A stretch of 64,000 nt of DNA from Druceiella hillmani (GCA_039881145.1 JAYKKI010000023.1:7453001-7517000); one strand, 5' to 3'; counted from the first letter of the stretch, positions 50,790 to 63,925 are shown. A program made the numbers and translations. The notes: generated from the letters alone by a model not told the origin.

Positions 50790-52378
50790 GCAATAATATT
50801 GAACTTAGTAAATACTATATTTAAAACAGGCTGATGAAAAATATTCCATTACCTTATGTAGGATCATATATATAATCGCCAAAACATTGAATGACTCAAA
50901 TATCCAATGGTATCGCGAATTGCATTTATATAATCCGCATGAAACTAACAAAAATGTTATCAAATAAATAAACAATGTTTTTTACATTTTTAAAATAGCT
51001 CATAACTAAAGGAATAAATCAAAAAAACAAAAGATGAGAGTGTGAAGAGAAGTAGACTTTAATTATTTCCAAGTAGATAAAAAAGATAAAACGTATAAAT
51101 GACAGAAATTTATTAGAATGACGTTAAACTTATGATAATATAGTACAAAGTTAGACATTATTATATGGCATTTCACTATAGACAAAGAGCAAAATTGATG
51201 TTACTTTATATACTTATTTAGTTTACAATTTGTGCTACGCTTTGCCTCAACCTACAGTGCTTTGTACAAGTAATGGTACTACTGAAGTTTTGCCACGCAC
51301 ATTCTATTGTGAAATAAATTAACTATCAATCGAAAGAGTAATTGTATTTTCAAACAACTAATCTCTTTAGGCTGTTCGGACAACAATTCTATTATCTTCG
51401 TGTGTTTGACGAAACAGTCGTCGAACTTAGGTCCTATGATAATTTATTAAAATGTTGAGCAAATTTACATTTTGATGTTTATTTTTAAGTAAATTACGCA
51501 GAAATGCAAATAATATTAAAGTCTATTGATACTAACTTAGGAATACTGATTTTTGAATTTCGAGATTATTTCCCTGTGTTTTCGTCGTTAATGCATCCAT
51601 AAAGGGCAGTTGGAAAATTTGTTTATATAAATATTATAATTATATGTGGTTGTAAATAATATATAAATATTCCAAGAATACGAAACTCTTTTATAACTAC
51701 ATTAATAGAATAATGTTTATTTATTTTTCTTGGAATCTGTCACCGAATCTGAAATCGGATGGATGTTTTGTTCATTATCGTATCAATTTGGCTTTTCCGA
51801 CTCAAGGTTTTTAATCTTCAAAACTGTCTGAAAGCCTTATTGACACTTTAATTTATTTATTATGGTGGAAAACCGATCAAATGTGTATCTTCACCCAACC
51901 GATCAAGTGTGTGATTTCGTAATTGTCTGTACATTTTTACGTTTTGGATGCAAGTTAAGTTTTTTAATGCGGAATACACTTAAAAAGGATTCCATAGTTG
52001 TCTACATATCTTTGCACTTTTTGGTGTAAGTTGAGTGTTTGATGCGAAATACGCATAAAATAAAATTCCATAGCTGTCTATATATTTTTCTATTTTTGGT
52101 GCAATTAAGTTTTTATGCTGAATACCTATGCATAAAATAGAATTTAATAGTCTTCTCTATATCTTCAAATTTTTTATTCATGTTGAGTTTTTTGAAGCGG
52201 AATACTCATAAAATAGGATTCCATAGTAGTCTACATATCTTTACATTTTTGATGCAAGTTTAATTTCTTGATTATGAATACACATAAAATAGGATTCCGT
52301 AGTTGTCTATATATCTCCAATTTTTATGCAAATCGAGTTTTTTTGATGGAGAATACGTGTAAAATATAATTCCATAAT

Positions 52379-52413
<35 letters not shown>

Positions 52414-53020
52414 ATGTGAGTTCAGTTTTCCGAAACGGAATATGTATAAAATAGGATTGCTAAGTTGTCTCTGTATCTTAAAATTGTTGATGCGAAATAA
52501 TTTTAAATGAAAGTTCTCCTTCAATTACTTTGACAGAAAACAAAGTTGGGAGAAGAGCATGTTACGCGTTATTTCGAAGATTAATATTTATTAAGGAATA
52601 CATGGAAACTATTCATATACATGAAAAAGTCCATTTATATAAATTTAAAACTGCAGTACCTATAAAGCTGGGCCCGACGAACGAAAGTATGGGCGGATAT
52701 GATGAAATAATAAGTGTCCATCATTTACTACTAAGCACTATAAAATGTTCCCAGAAAAACTAAGTAAGTCTTAGAAATTGTAAAAGTAGAATAAAAACAT
52801 AGTAATTGCTATTGAAATCACAACGAAGTATGACGCGAATTATGAGTATACGCTAAGATACCTCCCCGACGGTTAAAAATCAAAATGTATTGATGAAAAT
52901 GGAAATGAAATCCGTTTCATAACTGCAGAGAAAATGGCCTAAATAAATCAGTGAGGGACTTTGTATTATAATATTAGTGTATGACAAATATCATAGTAAA
53001 AAATTTTAACAGAGGTCTAA
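50790..53020 (+). repeat. Repeat family B, copy 2
   Basis: The counterpart of copy 1 (see there) about 10 kb away in the same orientation. It lacks the 107-bp triplicate but has a longer minisatellite. Near its end (52841-52940) the frame reads YEYTLRYLPDG, a stop, then [18 protein letters not shown], matching copy 1 with several silent changes. A short (AT)n tract at 52384-52411 lies within the minisatellite. Confidence 0.75.
51940..52510 (+). repeat. ~75-bp minisatellite, about seven units
   Basis: The phrase 'a(c/t)(g/a)cataaaata.gattcca' recurs at about 51976, 52051, 52128, 52203, 52280, 52354 and 52440, a steady period of 74-77 bp except where the (AT)n tract expands one unit. It is the same unit as the array at 42240-42530. 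Confidence 0.88.
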
Positions 53021-53151
53021 ATGTATATTTGTTTCCTTTCTTGCCTTGCCAAGTTTAATGAATAACTCTAGGTGCCAACTTAAAAATATTAATCATAAAC
53101 CGATATTTTTTACTATTATACTTACCAGTCCTCTTAATTTTAGCTAACCTT

Positions 53152-53152
<1 letters not shown>

Positions 53153-53197
<45 letters not shown>

Positions 53198-53211
53198 CAT
53201 ACATATATATA
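53153..53211. repeat. (AT)n microsatellite
   Basis: A pure AT run followed by a few 'acat' units, shortly after the end of repeat B copy 2, mirroring the tract at the end of copy 1. Confidence 0.95.
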
Positions 53212-54695
53212 TTTCTGGCCAGGTGAATTCATAACTTTAGAATTGAGAGAGTTAAAAAATTAATGCACGCCTGGTTTTTATTTCAGAAATTAACAGAAGA
53301 GCAATCTCAAATACAGTGGCTGGGATTGGAGTAGAATACTTAAAAATAACCCGTTATAAACTTCGTCGTTTTTGGTAACACAACAACCAACTACACACGA
53401 TCTAGCATTGACTTTGATCGACTGTTTCCACCAAATTCTTCAAAAATGCCCAAAAATACTACTAAATGTAATATAACCTCTTAATAGCGTTTTGTTTCCA
53501 CAATGGATTGTGTGCTTTTGTGATAAAACTAACACATAACAAAATGTAATAACTTATGTTAGACATTAAATATTTAAATGTTTGGTACCTTGTTCTACGT
53601 TTCGTGTCTTTAATTGATAAATTATATCTAAAAAAGAAGTAACCAAAATGTTATCCTAGCTAATATTACATATACGAAAATTTACGTGAGTGCACGAGGA
53701 AATGTTTTCTACTTTAAACACCGTAATTTCTGTTCGGATCTACACCAGTTATTATTTAAACTTGAAAATTGTTCGATGTAATGACAGGCGTAGTACAAGG
53801 TATTTGTACTTTCAACATTCTTCTTTTACGACGTTCGTTAGGATTCTACTTGACCACGTAGTATTGTCCATAAAAAAAAAGATTTTAAGTTTGATTTCAG
53901 CAGGTATTAACTTACACCTGAATTCCGAAACTGAAGGTGGCAACCATAAAGAGGTAATTTCAAAAGAAGAAAATATAATAATGAAAGTTATTTTCTTGAC
54001 AGTGAATTTTTTTAAATATATTGTTCATGTTTAGAATTCATTACTTTTTCAACACCGTGATTTTGCCGTGAGGTTGCTTTCGCAACAATAAATCCACCAT
54101 GTGTATTAACTGAATACATTAAAGTACGCAAATAATAAATTATAAACTATTTACCATTGGGTTGGTGTTATAAATTTCAGTAACGCTTTGCAGCTCTTTA
54201 ACATCAGTCCTTGAATGCAGTCATCCATTCACGCTACTCCTTTTTTATTCACGGTAGTTCTTCTGGATCTATCTATAATTGCGTTTTGTTTAAAAATAAT
54301 AGCTAGAACAACGCATTATAATATTATGAGCATGAAATGAAAACAACTCTCAAAGCGAAATCCCTATTAGGCAAATTAACTCTGTAAAGACCGTTGATCA
54401 TGGTGAATGATTTAGGATTTCTGAGATTACAAGAAAGTATTGTAATATAATCAGCCGGAATTCTGAAAGACTTAAGAGCTTGGAAATGTTTCGTCTTAAA
54501 TTATGGAAATAATGAACCATATCATACAAATAAACAAATAGCAATTCATATATCTCACGATATATCGTAAATGTTTCTGGATAAAATCTTGCTTGCTGCA
54601 TTAGTATATACTAAAAATGCGTTAAGCGCAAAAAATGCAAAATTGTTTATCAGCGCGCTAAGAACACATCTAACATCTCTAACAAACTAGGCTAA
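53212..54695. other. Unrecognised stretch
   Basis: A frame open at 53690-54034 (+; first ATG near 53702) is long for this composition (about 110 codons) and ends with a Glu/Lys-rich stretch and a hydrophobic tail. I recognise no motif in it. Nothing else is seen. Confidence 0.3.
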
Positions 54696-54699
54696 ACCT

Positions 54700-54975
54700 C
54701 CTACAGCCAACAAACATGGGTGTACGAATAAAACCAGCATCCGGTGTAAAAGTCGCATTAGAAGAGTGAAAATTGGAAAATACTAACGATTTTCTTGCAA
54801 TAAACGTTCAAAGCGTTTTTCGATAAGTCTTTACGGCGCTCTAACGGCTCGGTACTTTCAAAGCAATACCCTGCAGCGTCGATACAACTCAATGCTCATT
54901 TAAATGACCTTAACTGACAGTCTTATAGTCTCTCGTGTCTCATTTTGCAGGAATTCTTCGGATGAGTTTAAGTAA
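54700..54975 (+). repeat. Repeat family C, copy 1
   Basis: The best-kept core, about 54815-54915, reads 'gtctttacggcgctctaacgg', 'ctttcaaagcaataccctgc' and 'gctcatttaaatgacctta' in pieces. It aligns with 55727-55985 and, more weakly, 56280-56460. The core is richer in CG than the surrounding DNA. No coding frame is shared. Confidence 0.7.
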
Positions 54976-55258
54976 TTCAAAAGATCAGGTCATTGTGTGT
55001 TTTTAATGAAGACTTTAAAATATAAATACTGATAAACTTTATTAAATTATGACTATAGAAAGATGAAAATACGAACAATTTATTGAGGAACTATCACAAA
55101 GGTAAATATGGAAACATATATTTGCAAGTAGAGCTATTTTCTCTTATACGAATATTAACATGCTCAGGCGTGAAAAGTTAATAATTACGACAATTAAAAT
55201 TATGTCAGTATATCAATTTCATTTTTATTTCAGGATAAATGAAAATTTTGATGCTCTT

Positions 55259-55276
55259 CAACACACACACATATAG

Positions 55277-55322
<46 letters not shown>

Positions 55323-55372
55323 GTGTGTGTGTGTATGTATATATATATATATATACATATACATATACATAC
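55259..55372. repeat. Compound microsatellite
   Basis: An (ac)n run, then (at)n, then (gt)n, then (at)n and (ac/at) units. The (ac)n and (gt)n blocks face each other across the (at)n block, so the strand can fold back. Confidence 0.95.
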
Positions 55373-55726
55373 CTTTAACAACTCATTGTTACCGATATAT
55401 GAATTCAATAAGATTTTTAAGATGACGTCTTCTTCATTCGTACGAACTCATGTGCATTTTGCAATTATTATTCACTTTGTGGAGCTATGAACTAAGGGCG
55501 GAATTGTTTATACTAAGAAAACAATTCTTCATTTGGATTGTAAAACCATTTATTGTCGAAAAAATAAACCCTTTAATCTGAATGAAAAATATTAGTACAA
55601 ATGTATTGCCAAGGTTTATTCTTAAAAACTTTCTTATTGAATCGGTATAAATATAATAAAAGTATGCATCATACACAACAATTTAGAAATTTGTAATCGC
55701 CCATATAAGTTTTCAAATATGGCTAA

Positions 55727-55985
55727 CAACCCAGAACGACCAATCGACGGTGAGGAAACTGTAATCTAATGAAATAAGGTCCAGTGTAAAAGTTAATTAT
55801 GTCATATTAAAAAACGGAAAATTTCAAAACCTAATGATTAACGATTAAAATAATGATTCAAAGCATATTTTGAAAAGCCTTTACGCCGCTGTAACGGTAG
55901 CGTGCTTTCAAGATATAACCCTGCTGCGCCGAAATACCTTTGTGCTCATTTAAATGACCTTAATCCACGGGTTTACTTGGTGTTA
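55727..55985 (+). repeat. Repeat family C, copy 2
   Basis: The core at about 55880-55965 reads 'cctttacgccgctgtaacgg', 'gctttcaagatataaccctg' and 'gctcatttaaatgacctta'. Spacing to copy 1 is about 1.06 kb, with the compound microsatellite between them. Confidence 0.7.
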
Positions 55986-56279
55986 GAAAGGAATAATCTA
56001 GGAAAATTTAAATTTCGTTGTTCAATGAAGATTCCCTGTTAAAAAAAATAGTTTTATTGTATTCCTCTTCATGATCCATAATGCTACTTAAATGGTTTGT
56101 TAATTCACATATATTATAAAAATGAGTCTCTAAGTACAGTGGTCAACGCGGAAAAGTACGGTCACTTATGCACTAAGTCACTTATGCAACGATAAACTTA
56201 ACTAATATACACTAGCATACCTCCAAGCCCAATAAAGTGAACCGAACAGCATCTGTCTATAGACAAGCTAGGACGAACT

Positions 56280-56460
56280 AATGAAGCTAATGAAACTAAT
56301 GACCAGTATAAAACTCGGTTTATAAAGAGTAAAAATTGGGATAAGCAATAAATGTTCTCAACGGTCGCCGATAAGCCTTTATAGCACCACGTCCATTTGA
56401 GGCTATCAAAGCTGCTCGCTGCACGGAGATAAGGTAGCGCTCATGACTTTAAGTGATAAT
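56280..56460 (+). repeat. Repeat family C, copy 3 (diverged)
   Basis: The weakest copy: 'aagcctttatagcacca', 'gaggctatcaaagctgctcg' and 'gcgctcatgactttaa' align with the cores of copies 1 and 2. Other anchors are absent. Confidence 0.5.
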
Positions 56461-58955
56461 TATTATAACACCCAGGGCCTGATCTGAATTAAGAAACAAA
56501 CGAGCGAGTGAAATAAAACATTTGATGATAATATATTGGTGAAATTTCACCGAAATGTTTATAATTGAGAGATAAGAATACTTTGATAACGATGTGTGGA
56601 ATATTAGCAAAATTTTTTAACATAATTTTGAAGGTGCGGCTTCAAAACCCTATAGTTATGAACTTCAATTCACTCAATAACTAAATCGATAATTAACTAA
56701 GTCATCTAATTTGCATCAATGATATCATGCTTATTTAAATAAAGCAGAGTAAAGAATATATTATAGACATATCCACGCTTTTAAAAGAAAACGTGTTTTT
56801 TTTATTTCAACGTAGGTTCTAGCTATCCACAGGAATTCAGTGGACGCCTAAGTATACTGTAGATGCGATCGATATAAATTGTGCTATATGTTAAAATTAA
56901 TTCTGTTAAGTTTTCAGAATTATACATTTTCTAATCTCATAATTTTTCAAAATTATATCTTTAATTATTTAATCAGTGAAATTAACTTTGTATATTAAAA
57001 ATGATCATGGAGTAATAGAAATAAAATAACATAACTACACAATATTCAAACAGATACATATAACTGTATATGTGTATAGGTTCTCATAAATGTTTTGTAA
57101 ACCTTATTTTTATACGAAAAACTACATATTTTAGCGTGTTATTTTTTCAAGTCACTTTTCATTTAATATAAAATTCAATACATCCTGGCAACAAATAAGC
57201 AAGATTGACTTATGCACTGAGATTAATGCAGTCGTTAATGGTGGATTTCGTTAGAGTCTAGAAGGGGATATGGTGGATTTCATTAGCGTCTAGGAGGGGA
57301 TAAATTAAAATAAGGGAGAAAGGGTGTCTTCAAAGGAAAAGTTTGTGAATAAGCAGGAATAGATACATACATATAGGTACATTTTCAAAGGCTTATAAAA
57401 TTTGAAGGTAGCATCCGATACCAAACACTTTTATTTAATGGTGCTTACCGGAATTAAAAAAAAACGATAAGTTTCCATTTTCATGAATCTGTGCTGTCCT
57501 TTAGTTATGCTAGCAAAGATTTAAATCTATTTCTTACATAAAATAAGTAAAGAACAACTTAGATTGAAACCGAAATTACGGGCTACTTCCATTTGTACGC
57601 AAATAGTAATTATTGTTTTTGGTTCTAATAGTGTCTCCAGAAATAAAAACAGAGAACCAATTTTGTTCCGCACAAAGTATGACATCAGAAAATTACTGAC
57701 AGGTTTTCTTTTCATTTATAACTCGGATTCAATGCTACTTTTAGGGCGAAATCGATCAACCATTTTTGTGACCTAATACGAGGTAGGTTGTTTAAGTATT
57801 ACATCCTACCTGTGTCAGATTATTATAAGTGTATGGTTAACACATTACCTTATTTTAATGAAAGTTTTCTGTTTCATAATTTTCCCCAGACCACTCATTT
57901 ATTTTGTAAAACTTAATTAAACTGAACATTAATTTTTGAGGCGCTTTTTCAGTGCTCTGTGGGGAAGAAATAATGTAGTTAGCTCTCTTATAGATAGTTA
58001 TCCACTAGGTTATTACTAAATTTTATCAAAACTTGAGACTTACATATAATATACAGTTTTTGTCGGAAACGAAAAATAACATTTAAAATAATACTCCGAG
58101 GGACTCCAGACTATGTAAAAGGAAATTAAGGGAGAGGAGGGGAGATGCTGTGTAAATAAATTCTATAATAATATCTTTACCTTTTTTAGTACAATGCAAA
58201 CCAGTTATTATTTATTTTTCAATGAAATGAGTACTGAAACCAAAAAGATTTTGAGGAAATTAATAGCATATTTATTCTTCTGAAAGACATGCTAAATTAT
58301 ATATATTTTTACTGTGAAAAATAATATCAATATTTTCAGGTAGTTTAGTGAAAATACTACGTAAACCTAAATGTTTAAATTTCTATAAACACGTAAGTAT
58401 GTATATAGCTATTATATCTAAACCCCTGCTATAGCTTTCCAGAAAACTTTAGGCAATCTAATAATGTTTCAGAGATTCGGGTGTTGGGGTATGGCATATT
58501 TTTTGAGGATATTTTCAACAACATTTCAAGAATTAATTTATATAAAATTAGAATAATTTTCAATCCTTATAAGTTTCTTTTTTAATTGATGCCCCACATG
58601 ACACATTATTGACTACAGTTTTCATATGAGTATTATTCAAATGTATTTTTTGAGATATATGTGAAGCAATATGATGCCCCATTATCCTACAAAATGGTTG
58701 TGATTTATGGAAAAGCATGTGATCACAAATGTACTGTCTTTTTATCTGATATTCAGAATCTTAGAAATGTATGTATGTTTCAATGTGCTTTAAATTTACA
58801 TCTTATTTTATAATTTCGAGCATATATGTATTTTTGATGTATGTGTGTTTATATTTAGTCATTCAATTCAAACATGCGCGTACATTTTCGATTCCTGTTT
58901 TGACAGGTTGCGTGAAATATTGGCAATTATGATTCGTAATTGTTTAGTGAACTTT
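56461..58955. other. AT-rich stretch, nothing recognised
   Basis: No family is recognised. At 57240-57302 a 32-bp unit ('ggtggatttc.ttag.gtcta') is present twice in tandem. Opposite-strand open frames overlap at 57527-57776 and neither shows a motif. Confidence 0.4.
57240..57302. repeat. 32-bp tandem duplication
   Basis: Two adjacent units at 57240 and 57272 differ at about three positions. Simple local duplication. Confidence 0.9.
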
Positions 58956-58959
58956 TAGT

Positions 58960-59200
58960 ACGTCTATCTATCAACAAATATTTTACATATCTTTTAATAT
59001 TCAACTCCCCTGGTAACTAGCCTTAGGTCAAGGCCCAAAAAGTACCGATCCTTTTTTAAGAGACCATAAAAATGATGATTTCCGCAAAACCAAACGCAAA
59101 AGATTTCGAAATCTTGATGAGGTTATTATATTTAAAGGAATTAGGTTATTTTATTAAACGTTTCAAATTAAAAATAATATTTATTATGAAAGCGTTTTCA
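58960..59200 (+). pseudogene. RAG1/Transib-like transposase, C-terminal scrap
   Basis: This is the second, shorter copy of the transposase end seen at 21075-21248. Readable pieces are LLIFNSP (58993-59013), then after a shift LVTSLRSRPKK (about 59010-59043), then a frame beginning at 59072 with MISAKPN that continues EILMRLLYLKEL. Compared with arm 1 it lacks about 14 codons of the acidic tail, removed in frame. Upstream of about 58960 nothing more of the protein can be read, so this arm starts inside the gene. Confidence 0.6.
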
Positions 59201-59988
59201 GAGAAAATTTCCATAATATTATATGTTACAACTTATTATAAGTTTAACAGTTTTTCAATAATTCGTTAATCGAGTTGATAAATATATTTTTTTTATTTTC
59301 AGTGCTTTTTATACAATTATTTCAATAATAGAAAATGGATAGGGTAATTAAAATATGTTACAGACATATGCCCAGAAAAATTAATATTGGAATTAAAAAA
59401 ATATACCTATATTATATCATAAAAATATTAGTGGGATTTTAAAAACACTTATACTTTTAAAAATTAGTTGCTCCTGTGGTTAAATTTAATGTAAATATTC
59501 GGTTTCTTTGTGATGTATATGTATTTTAATGTATGTATATATTACATGTTTGTATAGTGTCCGTCAATATTACAATTAAATATAAATTAATTCAGAATAT
59601 TTTAATAACAATATTAACAGCTTTCATTTTAGTTGGAGTTTCCGGTTTAAAATTAAAATGTAGCATAATTCAGTGATCTTGATCAAATAAATACTATTTA
59701 ATGTTCATAAAAATATTTTGAACTTAAGTTCTTTTTTATCGTCATTGTATTTTCAGGCATTTAAATGGAAATGAAGGATTGTAGAGCTCTAAGTACTTTT
59801 AATAAAATGTTACATATAAATTTATAATATGTGGATGATGGAGAACATTTAATCATTAAAATTAATTTATGTACTTATTTTTTCTCATCCGTTACTCCAC
59901 TAGAAAATTATATCATTTTATTCCCTTTTATATTTATATTTTGTAAAGAAATTTACTTGAATAAAAAAATCAATAAAAATGCTCGAAG

Positions 59989-60014
59989 TCTATTGTACCG
60001 GACGGTACAATAGA
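59989..60014. repeat. Perfect hairpin
   Basis: tctattgtacc and ggtacaataga pair perfectly (11 bp) around a short gac-containing loop. It lies in the segment found only in arm 2. Confidence 0.8.
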
Positions 60015-60984
60015 TAAACAGACAAAAGAACGAAAAATTATTTTGTAGTATTAACTTTCATAAAATTACAAATAAAGTTGAAATTAATCATAAAAGAATG
60101 TTTCTTACAAAAACAGGAAGTCCCCACAATTAAGAGCTGGAATAACTCCAACCAATGGTTTTTCTCAGTCCATTTATGTGAATGTGAATTTATCCTTTCA
60201 CACAATTACTTCAGGCCTTTTATTCTACCAACGTTCAACTTCGTAATACATTTTTGGTAGAATTGTTTCTTGAGACGTCAAAGTAAGCTTCTCTTTTTGT
60301 TCTAGCCATCTTGCTTAGTTTACATCTTAATATTTTTTTAAGTTTATAATGAACGGTGGCTCAAAATTCAGGTACAGAAACTTTACCAAGAGGATCAGTT
60401 TCATGTACTATTTATATACGTATAGGATCTCTAAGCTATTACTGAATACCAATATTTATCATATTACTTCTGATCCCGTTTTCACTTCACAAATATTGCA
60501 ATTTATAAATACAAAACTGCTACTAGTTTTTTTTTATTACAGAATTAAATAATTAAACTTCCTACTGATAATCACAATATTTGTGATCTAACAATGAAGT
60601 ATGCACAGAAAAAATCTTTCCTATTGATTTTCATATACGTAGATCAATTTCCTTGTTTAATACGATCAGTTACAACTTCAATTTGACTACAGATGAAGTT
60701 TTATTTCCCACAAAACATTTTGTATGTTTTGATGATTATACTACATTATGTGCTTGATTAGGCATTTTAATAATATCATTTCATTAAAAGAAATGGCCTT
60801 CTGTGAACTAAAAAAAAAAGTAAGTTATCTTAAATCTTATATAATATAATAACAATTTTAAAATGTCTTATATCCTCTATACATTTCAAAATGGAATTTC
60901 ACATCGTCCCGTTTACTGAAATAATATATATGTCGTTATAAAGTCAAATATATATTTAAATAATAACATACACCCGTAATATAT

Positions 60985-61204
60985 CTTGAGCTTATTGGTA
61001 ACCCGGTGGGCCTTCCACTTCGGCCACAGTAATTCCACATGTACATAGTATTTTGACCCAATCGCAAATCGCCTTAAACCACATTTCCAAATACTTAATG
61101 GCTTCATCACAGCCTCGCACTACAATAAGACAAGAGACCTCTCTCCGTAGCGATGTCGACATTAGGTTTAAGCCCACATTGGACAGGGGTCGATTTATGA
61201 ACAC
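60985..61204 (-). other. Conserved block with protein-like minus frame, arm 2
   Basis: The minus strand is open for 70 codons (61204-60992) and has varied, protein-like composition: PLSNVGLNLMSTSLRREVSC, RGCDEAIKYLE, FKAICDWVKILCTCGITVAE, ending GPPGYQ. It is the intact counterpart of 21600-21790. I do not recognise the family. It may be a transposon or host exon fragment captured in the duplicated unit. Confidence 0.4.
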
Positions 61205-62033
61205 TTGGTGTACACGATTGGTGTACTGAAACCTTGCATTTTCCCTTATATATATATATACCCTCTGGAGTGTTTGTACATTACGTTTACTTTACAATTA
61301 TTTGGTTTTGTCACCGAAGAGATGTGTGTATTACATACACCGAAGAGATATGTATATTTTTTCGTTGACTCGTTTGTCCGTTCGTTGATGGTTATACCTG
61401 AATGCATTTGGTATGAGTTGCGAAGCTTTGATTGATATTCGAAAGGAATTTTTATTGTTAGGGTAATCGTATACTCACAGGTAAATGGAACCTTTATGAA
61501 ATCAGTTTTACGTCTATCTTTTTCTTGCAGGAGTGTAATTATAAAATAATGTTATTGATCCACAAATAATACTTTAAAAATCTAATGAAATCTGAAAAAA
61601 GAACCTTTATCTTAAGTGAACTCCAAGCCAATTTTAAGAGTACAAAAAGATCTAGGAGTACACAGGAATATACTTCCTACTGAAACACTTTGAATATCAT
61701 ACATGAACTCGAGTAAAGTTAATTAAAAAGAAAAAACGAATGTTTTAATATTATAATAATCATATAATTCTTTTAATATTTCTACGTAACTTAGCACCAA
61801 AAAATCAGCATATACGTATAAGTAGAGCTAGGTACGAAACTTTGGTACGTAGATAAATTGCATGAATATTTTTTTATTCTTATTTGCAAATACACAGATA
61901 TTCTTAATTGATGCATGTATTACAATATTTTTTTTTTTTTATTTTAACTAATATCTTTTTAACGAGTCAATTAAACAAGGAAAGTGTTATGTGCCATATG
62001 GAAAATGTATCATAGCCTTTATAAAATTTTGAT

Positions 62034-62116
62034 AATTTTATATTGTTTAACTTATTCAACTATATTCTGCTGAACGATGATTACCGTTCAACAGAATATA
62101 GTTACACAATATAAAA
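62034..62116. repeat. Long imperfect hairpin, arm 2
   Basis: The counterpart of 22542-22630. The inner stem 'caactatattctgctgaacg' pairs with 'cgttcaacagaatatagtt'. A short deletion in the right arm has created a larger bulge than in arm 1. Confidence 0.75.
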
Positions 62117-63239
62117 TCTCATTTTTCTGGCACTAGTTAACAATTTCATTCCTAAATACAATCAGTAACGAAAAAAAATTAATCCGTTTTAGTTTTGCAC
62201 TTTGAGTCATGATTGCTTTCTTTGATTTCTAAGACCTTTCAAACCATGCTTAATCCTACTTTCGGATTAATAAATGTTCAATAACGATTCGAAAAGATAT
62301 ATCAAAGGCGGAAAACCCATATATAAAGGGTCTATTATCCTCCAGTCAACACGATTCAATTGATGGATGGTAACATTTACAAACATTGGGAATATTTACG
62401 AAGCGGAGTACGAAAAGTCCAGGGAAAAACTCCAAGATACTTCTGTTATATTAAATCAAAACTATCGAGGCGCTAGATTATGGGTAGGGCTTAGGTCTAT
62501 ATTATCTGACTGAAAAAGATGAGGAATGTAGTTGCATTAAGGTTACGTGAAAATAGTCTGCCAAACCAAGCTCTTGCCTAGTCAACGTTTTATCTTTTAT
62601 GGGTAACTTGCTATGAAAATGACTAGGACTGATTCAAATATATGCCTTATAACATCAACGTAAAATTTCATTTATAAGCTCCTTCTAACGGTAATAACAA
62701 TTTTAAAATGTCTTATTTGGCTTCGCCAAATCCAAACTGTAGCAGTTTTATATGATAGATTAGTTCGATTTTTCGTCTCCGACACTGACTCTACATCTAC
62801 TCCATCGATTTTCTACTTTTATCTCCTCTAATATAGTTTTTCTCTTATATTTGTATAACATATGGCATGAGAAAAAATATATGACCAAAATGAAATAACG
62901 AGTGACGATTATTGTGAATTTCCAGCAAGCGCAAACTTTATCTTTATAATTGCATTATACCGGTCGAAAAATAAATATTTGACGTCAGTTAATTTCGGCA
63001 ATCACCTAATATATTTACTTTATTTCGATGTAAAAATACAATAAAACTTACGATAATGTCAGGTTTCTCTTCAATAAAACGAAATTTTATTGGAAAAACT
63101 CATGACGCGTAAACTTTTTTTAATTTATTTTCTTTTCAGACAAATTCTTTTTTATTCGATTTATTTTTTCCAACTCGTATTATATAACGTTTTTTCTACT
63201 TATTTCCAATTCAATTTGCATAAATCCCTCAGACTAATA

Positions 63240-63925
63240 AGAACAAAATCAAGACTTATTTTTTATCGTGCCTCCCTAGCTAGTCCTAAAGTTGTAAAGA
63301 AAGACCGTGTAAGCATGCTCAAGAGAATCAGCAACAAGTCAACAAGTTTAATCGATCGGGTAAAACATTCTCCAGTGAATACCGTCCCACATTTGTTTCA
63401 CTGGCAAAAAGCTATCTGGAAAGATATTCCCACTTTCCACCCGGGTTGTCTCACGGACTTGTAACAACTCACCTCATACAAAAGAGGAGACTGTCGAAGG
63501 TCCTCTAGTAGTGTCCCGTATCTATAGTCTCAGCGCTTTCACCCAACAGGTTTAGTCTGTCCTTTCTGAATAAATTATTTAGCATTCCCATTTTTTCGAG
63601 AACTCATTTAACGAACGCTCTAAATAACTCACAAATCTATCCATTCTCAACCAAGTCTCTATAACTAAGGATACCACATGTTAAGTCTCTGCGTGATTCT
63701 ACTCTACTATTCAGACGTATGATCTCAAACAAAACTCGCGCTGACTGCAATGCAGTATCCAACTAAATTCCTAAGCCCTTTTGTCTGGGCACGCATCGAC
63801 CCCTCCACGAGGGGTTCTTCTTCGATGGGCCCGGTAGAAACATGCTCAATCCTTTCTCAGCACTGATGATCACCCTGTTCTGAAACTCAACAACATAATA
63901 TTAGACCAATCCAAGCGACAATTAA
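63240..63925 (-). pseudogene. R1-like LINE fragment, internally deleted
   Basis: The segment 63275-63690 matches the LINE 3' region at 23920-24320. After a junction near 63700-63780 it continues with 'acgaggggttcttcttcgat' and 'gggcccggtagaaac' up to 'caacaacataat', which matches 25690-25790, the linker before the RT domain. The whole RT and C-terminal coding part is missing. Sequence past about 63925 no longer matches the LINE. Confidence 0.8.

Larger units (their letters stand above)
59020..63925 (+). repeat. Large direct duplication, arm 2
   Basis: Aligns with arm 1 (21120-25800); details and anchors are given there. The 1.5 kb present only here (59210-60750) holds no recognisable gene. 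The LINE part is drastically shortened: the text jumps from the equivalent of about 24380 to about 25690. Confidence 0.85.

Noticed and set aside
53690..54034. Plus frame of about 110 codons
   Set aside because: It is noted in the stretch entry but not called a gene: its listed start is GTG, and no motif, repeat copy or codon signal supports it.
60913..61110. Second minus frame overlapping the 60992-61204 frame
   Set aside because: It overlaps in another phase, has a stop upstream in the conserved block and a weaker amino-acid mix; treated as the shadow of the other frame.
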